DNA from: Atrichornis clamosus
Taxonomy: Eukaryota > Chordata > Aves > Passeriformes > Menuridae
Assembly (NCBI GenBank): GCA_013400975.1
Contig: WBMZ01000210.1
Location: 1 to 64,000, forward strand
Reading direction: 5' to 3'
DNA: 64,000 bases
Shown: positions 1 through 13,250 of the stretch, piece after piece
How the letters are laid out: each line of letters opens with the position of its first letter
Position numbering within the stretch: the stretch's first letter is position 1
Made by a program: the position numbers and the translations under genes
The notes under the pieces: model-generated
Told to the model about the DNA's origin: nothing
Databases searched by the model: none
The model's input: the letters and a program-made list of their open reading frames with translations, nothing else

Positions 1-51
1 GGCCGCCCTGCCCCCGCCCCCGTAGCCCTCCGCGACGGCGGTCAGAGCACG
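1..51 (+). other. SMIM14: SMIM14 non-coding exon 1 (3' part)
   Basis: This GC-rich segment ends at a good 5' splice site (GTGAGC starting at 52), the only donor that suits a leader exon for the downstream SMIM14 coding exons. It has no ATG, so it is read as 5' UTR. The transcription start and core promoter are probably left of the window. Assignment to SMIM14 rests on position, strand and the SMIM14-UGDH gene order in amniotes; no transcript was available. Confidence 0.6.
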
Positions 52-270
52 GTGAGCGGGGCCGCCGCGGCGGGGACGGGGAGGGCGCGGGCTGGCGGCG
101 GCCGAGGGTTTGTGCGGACACCTCCACCCGACCCTCTGTCCGCCGGGCGTGGCGCGGGCCGGGGAGTGGAGCGGAGCCCCGGTGGGGGCTGCGGGGTAAC
201 TTCAAGCCTGTTGAAGTGCAGAAACGTCCCCGCCGCTGGGCGCTTCGCCGGGCGTCCGGGAAGGTAAACA
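1..270. promoter_or_regulatory. SMIM14: CpG island at SMIM14 5' end (partial)
   Basis: CpG dinucleotides are dense from base 1 to about 270 and then drop sharply to AT-rich intron. This is the usual look of a broadly expressed vertebrate promoter island. It covers the end of exon 1 and the start of intron 1, and is cut by the left edge of the window. Confidence 0.75.
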
Positions 271-360
271 CCGGGAGAGCTGGAGCCGCTCCGCTCGGTA
301 TTAGGCAGCTCTCTTTTTTTCCAAACCAGAGAAACGTCGGCTCCTCTTCTTAAGAGCTGG

Positions 361-470
361 TGTGATTGGGGTTTTTCCGGTTATTGGGGTTTTTAGAGCG
401 AAGTGACACTCTTCTGTCGATTTTTTGTTGTTGTTTTTTGGTTTTGGGGTTTTTTTTTGTTCTTAAAGGT
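361..470. repeat. T/G-rich low-complexity tract
   Basis: The tract consists of runs of T broken by GGGG, with the 11-mer TTGGGGTTTTT at 366-376, 384-394 and about 444-454. It is simple low-complexity DNA just inside SMIM14 intron 1, with no coding content. Confidence 0.6.
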
Positions 471-3400
471 TCTTAGTCTGGTACTTTGAGCCAAAAGGGT
501 TTAGTTTTTTCTCTTTAAAGAAGCTGGAAGTGTCATGCAGACACCAGGATATGTGCACGCAGGCTGCTCCCCACCTTTTGAACAGGGTGCAGCTGAAGTG
601 GGAGAGATGAAACAATGTCACATGAAAGATAATATCCGGAAAGGACGGTATCACATTGCCGTTAATTTATTAAAAATAGGATTCCTGCCAGGAACTCTTC
701 ATGTGGCTCGAAGATGTGATTCCTGGGGGATGGGGTATATTGGCCTTGGAGACCATAAGATATGGTCGTTCCTCTGCTGCTGTCGCAGTGCTGGGGTTCC
801 CCAGCTGTGCTGACCCGCAGCTCAGCCACTGCCTTCCATGGCAGTTCTGAGGCCTTGGCTAGCCAGCATTTCTATGTGAATGTGGTGCAAGACCTGCATC
901 AAAACTTTTGTTTCCTGGTGAACACCTGTTTGTCTAGTCAGGTGTGTTTAGAATTGTATTACTGACTGAACACCCGTGTCTGTGCAGATAGACAAGTCTT
1001 GAAAACCATCTCCAGTTTTTAGAGAAGAGGACATCTAACACTTTGGTGTTAATAGCATGTTATGTTAGTGTTGTTAGTGTGGCTACTGAGAAACGTTTGT
1101 GTCTTCAGTGAGTATTAATGGATTATGTATTGGAAGTCTTTATGAGCTTAGCTATTAGAGTGCCATCCACTGTTACTCATTTATGTTACTTTCCATAAGC
1201 TCAAAGAAATCAAAAGTATGGGAGGTCAATTTTACTTTCTTGTTTCTTCCTATATACAGTGTGAGAGAATAAATCCTTGATAATTCCATCCGATTCCTGT
1301 TACTTGATAAGATGAAAGAAATCAGTCTTTGATTTTAAAACGTGGCCCTGTCGCTGACAGGCTTAAAATGGTGGAAACAGTTAGCAAAATAAAAGTAATT
1401 GTAATGTTAGCAGTACATTAGTTGGTTCACTTCTAACCACTGTTCATTCCCTGGCCACTGAGGTGGTTGAGTCCAACATCTTTGGTTCTTTTTGTCCTTT
1501 GTAAAATAGAAGATTTACAATGTTTGCTTAACTCTTGAGTGGTACAGAGTTCTGTATTTTAAGTCATTTAAGATCATTTTGTAGAAGGAGCTAAATAACT
1601 GCAAAGTCATACAGGATGTATTACTGGTAATTCCACAGTGTATTGTTGCATGTGCCTCTCTGACAGGCAGGGATGTGTCTGACCTGCTCTGGATCATAAG
1701 CTGAGGGGTCTTCTTTAGAACTGAGTTGATGGTAGCAGCAGTTCTCTGGATCTAGGTGGATCGTTTTTCAGCCTAGTTGGATATTATTTTGCTGACTATA
1801 TAAATTAATATAATGGACCAGGTTCTATGAAATTCCTTATATCCTGCACATTGTGATGGTTTTGCAACACCTTACACAAACCACAGTGAAGTCCATTAAG
1901 TTCCAAACTGCATGTCCCAGTTACATGAGCAACATTCTGCAGTCCATGTTCTTCATTTGTTCTAAAGGAAAAAAGAGAATAATACAACTGTTATTAAAGA
2001 AGGAGTCAACATAAAAACAATTTCAAAATGCATTATGATTTTAATCATTTTTTAACTATTGTACCTGCTTTCAAAAGCTGGTATTTGGTTTTGGAGAAAG
2101 TTAGTTTCTAACTGACTTCTGGTTTTGTTATTAACTTCTCATTTCCTACTTTCATATATTTAGACTTCAGAATTAGTGGTGTGTAAATGTTATTTGCATA
2201 ACAGATATGTAATAAAACTATGTTTGTTTCAGAATTTTCCCTCTTCGATATTTTAGATACTTGACATATATTCTTAAAGACCAAGCTTTGTCCCTGCTGA
2301 AGTTTATCATACCAGAATTTGACCTAACGACATCATGAGTCTTCACAGGGCCAGTACAATGAAAGTAGCAAGATCCTCTCTTCTTACAAATACATATAAA
2401 TGGAGAAGGTGTACAATGCCCTGACGATACCAAGTATCAGACTCTTACTCTGTGTGTTTTGAACTTTTATCAGATTACTCATCACAACAAATACAAAAAT
2501 GTTTTGGCAGATGCACTTATGCATAGAAAAATTGGTGTCATCTGCCCATATTCTGCTTGGGAAACAACTCGGAGAGCCCATGAGCCTACTTTGCATACAT
2601 GCTGTTACACACTCTGCATATTTGCATTTACATACATGCTATTACACTTGATGTTAAACACTTTCCTTTTTAACTTCCTAGGTTAGATATTCAATTTATT
2701 AGTGCATACAGATCTGTCTAGTTGTTAATGAGGCACCTCATCCTGAAAAATGCTAATACTTTCTGGAAAATCCAAGTGTTCCCAAACCCTCTATCAGTAC
2801 AATGGAAGCTAAGAAAACTTTCTGAGGCTATGTCACAGAACTGAATCTTGCAGTCCCTGTTCAGGTAAAAAGTAAAAGGAATTATTTTCCCAGAAGAGCT
2901 CTTTCAGCTTCTGTGCCTTGACTCATCAACAGCTAGCTTCCCCATTCCCAATGAGCCTCATTTGAAGTAAGACTCCTTAGCTTCTCATTATGAAGGAATA
3001 CAGTTAGGGATATGAGAAGGATCAGCGTGTGTTAGCTGTTAGTCTTACTTCTGCTGACAGAACAGTGCTTCTGCTAGCAGTACAGTGGAGAAATATGGTC
3101 CTATACTTGTCTTCCCCATTCCCACCACCTATACCACAGTATTATTGGCTGAGGCTGGGGAAAGAAAAAGGTCCCTTAGCGATAATTTATATGGCTTTTC
3201 ATGAAAAATTTGAAGATTCTTGGGGAGCAGCCTCCAGCATGATTGAGTGATTGTACATTTGTGTTGTTAGTTGAACAGATATGCTTTAGCAGTTTTAGTT
3301 TAAGTGTCTAACTGGTATTTTTACAGATGATGGAATAAATTAGTCCCATTTGGGTGGAAACAGATAGAATTACATTTGATAAAAGTTTTCCTCATTAAGA

Positions 3401-6400
3401 TTAGTTCTGATTCTTCTGCAGCTTTGCATGCATTAAAAAACATGGCTTTCTTGGCTAAATATAGTTTTATTCTTACTTTATAAAGCTGCCAGAACAATGT
3501 TAGACCTAAAGCACTGAGCTCTACTAGGAAAGAAAATATTTTTATCAGAAAAAAAGCAGAAAAGCTGGACAAAAATGCAGCACCAACCATTTACGTGATA
3601 TAAGCACCTGCGATGATTATTTACTTTATTTGTAAATAATAAATTTGTCTGTCAAATACAGACTTCTAGTATTAGAGCTTTGGTCTTTTTTGTTCATACG
3701 TTCACATGTGTATGTTCATGTATTTCCTGTTAATCATAAAATCTTTGTTTTTAGCAGGGCAATATTTTTAGAGAACTTGATAAAGTAATTTATGGATTTT
3801 TTGTCACACAGTAGAAAGTTATTTAGGATAAAAACAGCTGTCTGAACAAAATTATGTGGAAGATGTGAAGAAAAGTTGGAGGTTACCTCTTCAAACAGTT
3901 GAACTAAATCAAGTGTGAAAGGAAGCTACCTGGTTTGAACAGCCTTAGTTTAGCAAGAATTCCTGTGCAAGTGATTAGTGTTGTTAGGGGTTCCTCACCT
4001 TCATATCTAGATGAGACTGCTCAGATGTCACCTGTAATTAAGAGCCCCTATTTGAAAATACTTGGTAAACCTTTTATCAGAGGGCTCTGTGAAATGCAGA
4101 AATACTCATACATATAGACTTTTTTGAGCCATGGAGATTTTTGGATGCTTCAGCTTCAAGTTAGTATGTAGAACAAAAGTGTGTAAAGATGTAAAATACT
4201 TTATTTTCTGTGTGAAAACTGGAGCCAAAGGTAAGATGTGTGTTGCAAACTAATCCTGATCTTGTGAAATAGTACCACAGATTTTTCTTGTGCAAATTAA
4301 TGTAATGGATTTAAAAATCTGTTGTTAGTAGGTGCAGGGGAGAGTTGTGTAATTTGCATAACACTTTCCTTTTGATAATCTAAACTAGTCTGTGAGTCTA
4401 CTGAATTAAATGGATGTTATTCTCTGGTAAAAACTGGGTCGTCTTCTAGCTAAACATATGTAAATAACCAAGTCCAGAAATCCTGTTAATTGCAACAGAT
4501 TCCCTCTGGTATAAGTACTGATTTTTAAAACTCTAATTGATAAGCTTCAAATTGTTTACTGCAGGTATGTAAAAATCCTGATTCAACTTCCATTGAAGTT
4601 GAAGACAGGCACCAGCTAGCTTCAGATAAAATTTGATCTGGCCTGAAGGGGTTAGGAGTAGGGCTGCCAGGGAATAGAGCTGCTTTCATCTGAAAATTGA
4701 AAATCCTGCTATCTTTCTCAGCATGCTGCTACCCTGCTAAATCTGTTTGCTCAGTGGCAAGTTATTAGAAACATATGTCATCCCTGGAGAAAAAAATAAT
4801 GAAAGTATTCCAAAGAATTTCAGTATAAATTTGTGTTTGTATGTGATTGGAGTAACATTAAGGAATAGTGTATTTTTACAGTTTTAAGGATTTTGTAAGG
4901 TATTTTGTAATGTAAACAATTGAACTCTTAATCAACTGGTATCAAAAAACTTAACAGCTTATGGTTTAGGGCTGCATTTGCTGCCTCAATATGGTGGAAA
5001 AACTTTCATTTTCATTAGTTCTGAAACTATGGTTTTTGTAAAGGAGTGAATAAGAGACTGTTTTTTCATGTTTAATTTTGCAAAGAGATGAAATTTCTAA
5101 AGACTTCCAAATGATTGACCTTCCAAGAGAAATAGTTCAAAATAATGAGTTATTACAGGCCCCCTGAGCTGTGGTAACTGTCTGGGTGTTCATGTTTAGA
5201 TCGGGGCCACTCAGACGTGTCTCAGTGTAAACTTTTTCTCTTACAGGCTAAGAAAAGTCATATTCCAATGGCCAAAAGCAGCACAATGGGTTATGTAGTT
5301 TGTTATAGGAGCATACTTTTTTACTACTTTTAAAAGCAAATAATAGTTTGGCATTATGAAGCCCAAAACTTAAGTGCAAAACATCTCTTGGGTGGGATAA
5401 TCAACAGCAAAGTCAAGTTCTCTGTCCTAGTCCCGTGGGGCTGATGTGAGATCCTCACCTCTGCCATTTTCCATCTGCAAGGAGTACTCTTTATTCTCGT
5501 TTCCCTGCAAAAGCGAGTCTGCTCCCTTGAAGGCCTGCTCCCCTTCCCTGTGTAGCCACTTGTTCAGAATGAGGCCTGCCAAAGCACTGCAACACAAGCC
5601 TTTGGCCCTGCTTGGCAAAGCACGGCGTGGGTGTCCTCTTGGGGCTGCTGCGGAAGTGCTCTCAGCAGAATTTTCAGGTTCAATTTGTGTTGCTTCCAGC
5701 AGCAGTGCATTGTTCATACAGCTGCAGGCGTGCTGAATTTTGGAGGTTTGCAATTGCTTGGGAATGGGAAGAGGAATGTCAGCAAGCAGTGAGGCAGTCT
5801 GTAATGCCAGGGATGCTAACAAAAAACGGGGAGTTAGCAAATTTGCCTAGGTTTTCTACTTACTACTGTAGTGGACGATCCCATGAAAGTCGGTGAGAGT
5901 TGTTGCCTTACTGAAGACCACAGGAGAGGGCTCCAAGTTTGCTCTGTAAATTGGGCAAAATACAATGTGTTAGTAATTTTACAGAGGATAGCTCAGCATT
6001 TTGCATTAACATATGTGAAATAAAATCATTAAATAGCCATCAGTCACTCAGTACAATAGGAATAACTTTGTTGTCCTAGACAATTGTCAGTCTCCTACAC
6101 TAAAAATAAATGCTAAAGTGAAGCTGAAGCATTTGCTTCACAGAAAGAGGTTATTATTCTTGGACAATGTTTTGTGTCATCAACATCTTCTCTTAATTAG
6201 CTTTCCTATTCTGAGAGTTTTCTTTCAGAAAAATGTCATCATTTTACCAAAAGGATGACCAAAGCTGACAGCTGGAGTTTGGTAATAACATTCTGTATCA
6301 AATATCAGTAAATGAATTCTAAAATAGCTGGACTACTTTTTTGGTGCATGACTACATGTGCATAATTAGCTCCTTTACAAGTGTTTTGCCCAGAGGAAAT

Positions 6401-9400
6401 GTTAAGCCACCTGCATGGGAATATAAGGAAATAGTTTCTTTTAATCTTGGTGGGTCTTATTTAGCTCCCTTGGAGAGTTCAGTTTTGGTCACTGACATCA
6501 GCCTTATTGCCTTTAAAGCCTGAAATCTCTCTTTGCTGTGACATATTGGGATCTGGCCATGAAAGGGAAGGGGGAAGCAGTACTGGAACAGTGAGGAGTT
6601 TTAATGTATGGGTTCTTGTCCTCTGAGCCTTGTACTTGACACTGACAAGATTTAATTAAGCTGAAAGAAGCATCTCTGTAATCTTCTGTATTTCCCTGAT
6701 ATACCATTCTGTGTTGAACAAGTTACAGCACACCTGTAACATTGGTTAGCCTAGCCCAAAAATATTATTTCCTGCCAGGTTCTTATTAGATCCTGCTACT
6801 CTTTGAAGGAGTGTGAACTTTTTTACATACTTCAGTTTGAGAAGGGTTATGATGCTTGGCTGTGAAAGGGCTTTGACCATAATTATAAGTTTAAGTTTTC
6901 ATGCTCTGATTCCTCCTTCACTGCTCTAGGTGCTAGCACAGTTGGCAGATTGGCCAGAATAATATTCCGCCCTGCTCAGAGCAACTCCAAATGTCCACTT
7001 CAGAGTGAAAATGTTAGCAACCCAGGAACGCTCGCAATGTTGTGGTGGTCACACAATAGTGGAGTTGTGCTGTGGGGACAAGGGATGTATCAGTGCTCCA
7101 GTAGTCCTGTGAGACCACCAGAAAAAAAAAAAATCAGACCTTTAACACTTACTTCTCAGTTCCAAGTCTGTCCCTGCTCAAAAGCTCCTTCCCTGATTTC
7201 AGTATGTCACTGTAGTATCCTTCAGTGGCTGGCTCATTTTAAGCATTTCTTAGTTTCTTTAGCTTTGCTCCTATTTTTTAGGAGTTGTTTTGTAATACAT
7301 TAGCACTTGTAAAAAGCACCACATGAATGACACTGGAAAATTAATTCACTGTTTACTTACCCAGTGATTTGTGAGATGGTACCAAAGTTACCCACTAGTG
7401 CGCCTTGAGCAGGATGTGACTGGGTGAGCAGTTCTCTTGGGAGCTCTTCTAGGGTCTCAAGCTCCTACTCCACCAGTGACAACTTGGTGTCTCTGCTGAA
7501 ATCAACAAAAATACCACCAGTTGCATCCATCTGAGTGTGTGGGTAAGCACTTTTCCATGAGGAAAGGAACCGGCTTAGCTTAATCTGCATTGAAAAGTTC
7601 ATCTTAGGTCTTGTTAATTATCCTGAGAAAAGTTGTAGTGCAAGAAAAATACTTGCTAACTCATTAGGCGACAGCTGGAAGTCCAGGGAGACATGCTGGT
7701 GCTTTCAAGTACAAAACCAGCTGCTTTCCCCCCACCCCCTGGAATTATAAGGAGAATGGAGATGGTTGCTTTATACCATGAAAGTGTTGCTATGTCTAGG
7801 AACCCACTTTTGAATCAGCCATCAAAATCATTGCAGCTCTTTTCCCTAGAAAAGCTAAATAAGTGATCTGAACTGGGACAATTATTTGAATAAAGCTGTA
7901 ATTGGAGCCACATTTTACTGTGACAGCTCTGCTTCTGGCAGGACCCACTTTCAGATCCTGCTGCTTTGCTTTTGCTGCCCAGTTGGTTTTCTTCAGTCCT
8001 GAAAACTCTGTTTTATGCCCAGGAGGAGGTCTGGTAGGAAAAGATCAGTAGTCCTCAAGAGATCTGTGGTCATGCAGAACTACTAGATCCTGGTGCACTA
8101 AATCCAGTGAGAGTGGTGGTATTTGGTCCAGTAAAAATACAATGCAGCTGTAAGCGTGAAAGAGATGATGGGAAAAAGCTTCTCTTGGATTCTTAATCAT
8201 AGGGATTAAAAACCAACATTATAAAAAAGCCAAGTATAATGTTGCTGTGTTTTAGGCTGGTTCTAAGAGGAAATATTTACCTGAACTATCTAAATTACAA
8301 TAACAGAGGAGAAAGGATCCTTGGACTGTTTTAATTAGTATCTATTTGTATACAAGATTCTTCTTTACAGAAGCTATTTTTAGCCTTGTTTGAACAGAGG
8401 AAGTTACTTTGTAAAGGAAACTTAGAAAACTTAGAAAACTTCAAGCTTATTTTTGCTAGTTTTATAACCCTGGCAATTTAAAACTTTTGTATAAAAAAGG
8501 AAGACCACCTCCACTGGTACTTATGCCAGGCCCTTGTCTTCTGGATTAATTTTGATTTAGGGTGGTGTCTTTGTCTTTAGTGTGGGTTCTATTGCCTTAG
8601 AATCATGCATCTGTTAACTTCAGACAGAATAGCATTTGTTTATTTTGAAGTATTGCTTATTTTTCACTTTATTTTTCTCCCTATTCTTGTAGTTCCTTTT
8701 GTGAAGTTTCTTCCTTATTCAACTACTAATGTTTTTGTTTCCTTACACTGTCCTGTAGTTTTATCCAGTGTTTAGTTATTCCCTTCCTTTGCTTTTTTAA
8801 TGGCTCTGTTACCATTTTTGCCTTGTTCCTCCTTTATATCGCTCTGGTGATAGGAAATGTGTTGCATTTCTGGTAGTAGCAATTGGAAAAACCAGAAATT
8901 TCACAAAGCTATTTGCAGGTAAAATCAGCCAGTTCTATGTACACATACATCTGGTTTGTTTTTTTAAGAAAAAACACCCAAATCCATGCATATTATTTTC
9001 TCCCCTCTGTGCTCCAATCCAGTCTGACGAGACACATGATGCAAAAATGTGGATACAATTTCCTGTCCTGTCTTACAAAGTTCAGCTGTACAACTGAAAT
9101 AATGGGAAGTTAAATAACAGGCTAGTGAGTTGGATGTAGGTAGTTCATCGAAAGACTAACTCAGGATTCAGTGGGAGGGTGGGTGTGTATGAAGTACAAA
9201 TATTATAAAAGATGGAAATCAACAGCAAAATGCATTATATAACAAATACAGAAAATTGTGAGTTTGTCTAGGATTCATTGGTTTTGAATGTTTTGGCTCC
9301 TCTTGTTGGTTGGTCACTAGTGAAAAATACTGCCCTACTGCAGATATCTTTCTCTATTTTACTGTACAACTATTAGATGTTGAATTGGACTCTGTATGAC

Positions 9401-12400
9401 TAGGCAGGGTTCAGTGGGTCCACTCTCTAGTAGAAGCAGGATTAGAAACAGATTTTGGAGTAACCACTTGTATCCAGAAGCATTTTGAAATGCCCAGTAA
9501 TGAGGCAGCTGAGATGCCAGTTGCCCTTTGAGTGCTAGCAATACCCAGGGGGACAGAGTGGCCAAGGAAGAGAAGATATTCCTGTAAAAGCAGTGATCAG
9601 GAGCTTTAGGAGAAGCTAATCACACCAGTCTCTTCTTGCTTGAAGCAAATTTTCATTCCGTGTGTTAATGGGTACCGTGGTCACACAGTCCCAGAGTGCC
9701 TGGTAGTTCTCTGGGACAGGACTTGATGTGCAGGATTGCAAGGGTGTTATGTTATGCTGTATGAGGCCAGTGTACAGGATGTTTTAGATTCTAGAAGAGA
9801 ATACCTGGGTCTTTGGAGTCTTTGGGTCAGCGAATCATTCCTGCTTTGTGTATGGCTTTTGCTATGTTAACCCTTTATAATTTTTCAGAATGCCTTCAGA
9901 GGTGGCACAAGTAGTTTGCTTTCTTTCTGTAAATTCTATACATATTTTCATTTGTTCTGCCACACTTCTCCCAAACTCACCTCAGAAGCAAAATTAACTT
10001 GATGGCTTCTTAGAGGTATTTGACTATTATGTTCCAAGTTACTGCAGTTGGCTGAAAAACAATACTGAGCACCTGAATAGGATTTTTTTTCTCTTTAAAG
10101 TAATGTCACAAGATTCTGTTACTTGCCTGCTGTGCTGTGATGTATTTTGCTCCCAAGGATTTCTTACCTTCAGTCTTCAAGAAAATAGCAACACAGCACA
10201 AATAGTTCTTAGCAAGGGAATCTTCAGCCATTATATGTATCATGTTTGTGGTAGTCTACATTTTAAGTGCCTGTGTCCAGGAAAAAAAGAGTTTGATGCT
10301 AAAGGTGCCTGGTTTAGTCCATGATAAATCTGTAGTAACTCTTATTTATATATCATATAGAGTGAGTGTTTCTTTGAATACTGGAGTGATAAATATTTTT
10401 ACACAGTCTTTTATACCAATGAATAGAGATGACCAGTATGTACACTTTGACAATCCTACTAATCAGCATCATATTGGAGTCACATTGGAGGGCATCTAGC
10501 ACATGGAAAATGGGCAAAACTTCTTGTTTCCCTTCATGATAGAAAGGAACTTAGTTTTGTAATTATTGCAGTGGAGTGTGGCAGAGTATAATTTCTGTGT
10601 CCCAGAGCTCACCAGCTGCATGCTATTTACTCAGGAGTAGTGTTGCAGAATTGGGAAATAATATATAGTCATTGCAATAATTTAAAATACAGAACAGTCT
10701 CCAGGTACAAAAAAACCCCAGCCAGATTGTAGCCATAAAGATTGTGGATTTGATAGTAGGGTATATAAAATATAACACACAGCTGTAGGGCTGGGAGTGG
10801 GGAAGATAATAAAAGAAACAATTTAGAATAGTTACTATAACTGAGAATGCTATTTTTTAAATAATAAGAGATTAGAAATATTTTCTGTGTGGCTTCATTG
10901 ACTACATTTTCAAATAGATACTCAAGTCAAAAAGTAATGGGGGGCTTTTATTTCTGAGTTAAATCATCAGAGACCATCTTCCACTTTACTCCTGAATTAC
11001 AGTAATTCTAACTCCAACCACAGTATTTTAATTTCAGTAGTACTGTTTATGATTACTTCTGTGGGCCTCTTTATACTGGAAAGGTCATGTTGACTCTCTG
11101 ATAGTACCTCATATTTGTCCATGTTTACTAATTCTCTCCTTTATTAAGCTCTCTATCAGTTTTCTAGTCTAGAGGCTATAATATATACCTTCTCAGCTGT
11201 TATCAGAGAGAGCTTTGTCATGTTTACCAACTGTGTCTTCCAGCTATTTGTAAACCCTGTGAATTAAATACTGTGCTAGCAGTAATATGGCCAAACCAAA
11301 ATACAGTAATTTTAAGTCAAGTAAAAGACTCTGTCAGTCAGAGGACTTGCAGGTATTTGACATAATAGCTTTACCAATTGCTATGGTCCTACCAACTGAT
11401 ATAAGCCAACTCTGTAAACTCCAAGGAAAGCAAGGTGATGATAAACAGAAAAACATACAGGAAAAAAATAAGTACAATAAAACTGCAAGCATTTTATTTA
11501 TTTCTCCAGGTCATGAGGAAAAGAACAGAACACATGCTCCCATATTCTGTGGTAGACTGTATGTAGAACAACTGTATTTGCAAAAGGTGGAGAGTTTGTG
11601 TGACTCCCAGCAAAGAGGTCAGAGCTGGGCAGAACAAGTTAGCCGCTGAGGTGAGATCAGACAATTGCAAGTACCGGGAGGCAGGCAGGAAGCACATTGC
11701 AATTCTGAAACAGGATTTTGATACAAACTTGCTGCCTCAGAGCACACAGTGGAGCCGAGAAATCCTACTTCGTGATACATAAAAATACTACTCTCTTATT
11801 CTTAGACAGGATCACAAAACGCTAATAAACTTGAAGATCTGATTACAGAGCTTATTTGATATTTAGTACTTTATGCATTTGGAGTGTGTTACAAATATTA
11901 CAATTAAGCCAAGAATGTTTTAAGGAGGAATACAGACATTTTACAAGTGAAAATCATCATATAGTATAGAGTGTTTCTCTCTTCTTTATAACTGCTCAGA
12001 CATGTATAAAATCTCCTTTTCCTCCAGTTCCAGCAAAAAGTAATTGCATAAAGGCAAATTAGTTACCTGGCTTTTAAGCATAATAAAATAACCCAATTTT
12101 AGCATCTTTTCAAAGGGGAAAGCCTAGTGTTGTTTCTGAAGTACACGGTCAATCTTTGGTTCTTTGCCAATGAAAGAGTTTGTTATAGGCTTGGAGAAAG
12201 GAAAGTTAAAGGATGATTCCTTTCAGCATCATGTGAAGGTGGGAAAGCTTGTAAGAGATCTTTTGTTGAAAGCTTGGATGGCATTTTACTTGGTGATATG
12301 TGTTGTGCTTTCTTTAACTCATTAAGGTAATTTGTCATGTACAAGTGCCTTGGGGTAAATTCCTTCTAGCACACCTCTGCTTAAATTTATGATGTGGTAT

Positions 12401-12859
12401 GACAGATGAACTTTTCCCATTTATTGTCTAATCTTTTTCTCTTGTATGCTCTATAAGAATGTTAGGCTGGTTTCATTGGTGATGACTCTTACTTGATGTT
12501 TGGGTTTTTTGTAGTCCTCTATAACACAAACACTTGTCAGTTAATTGCTGTGACATTACTGTGCGTTACTGACCCCTACATTCTTTCAAGCTACAATTAA
12601 GTATTTTTTTGCAGCTTCATTTGTTTAAATACCGTCTTTTGGATGTCAGCATTATATCCAGAGAAATTATTTCACGCTGTTTAGCAATCTGTGCTTTTAT
12701 CTGTTCCTTAGCCTAAGACAGTTTTAGAAAGGCTCCTCTGCTTGATGTGATGTATCATTCAGGGAGATTGTGTAGTTAAAAAATTTCTTCTATGGCTATC
12801 ATTTGGTTCTAGTGGTTCTGAAATAATTTCATGAAAGTTAGTATAGTAGCTTTATAACT

Positions 12860-13250
12860 AACACTCAGAAAGAGTCATTGGATCATCTGCTCTGATCTCC
12901 TATATTTTGGAGAACATTGTATCTGAACTTTGGTGCTTCTGTGCTTTACTCAATAACCTGTATTTTACTGAAGCACATCCAAATGCATTGAGTGGTGGGA
13001 AATCCACTCCTTGGGCAGTTTGTTGCACTGATAAGTTACAGTGATAGTAAAACGTGTGCCTTGCTTCTTTTTTGAATCTGGTTGATTATAGCTTCCAATT
13101 ACTGTTTCTTGATCACTTCTTCACTGAAGAACTCAATATGAGACCTGGCTTTCTGTTCAAAGGTACTTGTATGCTACATAATCAAAACATCTCTCAAACA
13201 TCTTCTCACTACATTGCCAGATTATGCTTTCTTAGTATCTAGGCAAAAAG
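12860..13250 (-). repeat. Ancient CR1/L3-like LINE fragment
   Basis: The stretch follows, with many changes, the old amniote CR1 layout read from its 3' end: a 'gagtcattggatcatctg' start, then 'ggtgggaaatccactccttgg' near 12990-13015, then phrases for the region further 5' in the element. The identification is by remembered consensus. The element is antisense to SMIM14. The boundaries are approximate. Confidence 0.5.

Noticed and set aside
5427..5840. 137-codon minus-strand frame with a hydrophobic start
   Set aside because: It lies inside SMIM14 intron 1 in a slightly GC-richer patch, has no known domain, and opposing plus-strand frames in the same patch are equally open. No splice or promoter signal supports it.
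11287..11649. 120-codon plus-strand frame in SMIM14 intron 1
   Set aside because: Composition like the surrounding intron, no domain recognised, no flanking splice sites that would join it to SMIM14 in frame.
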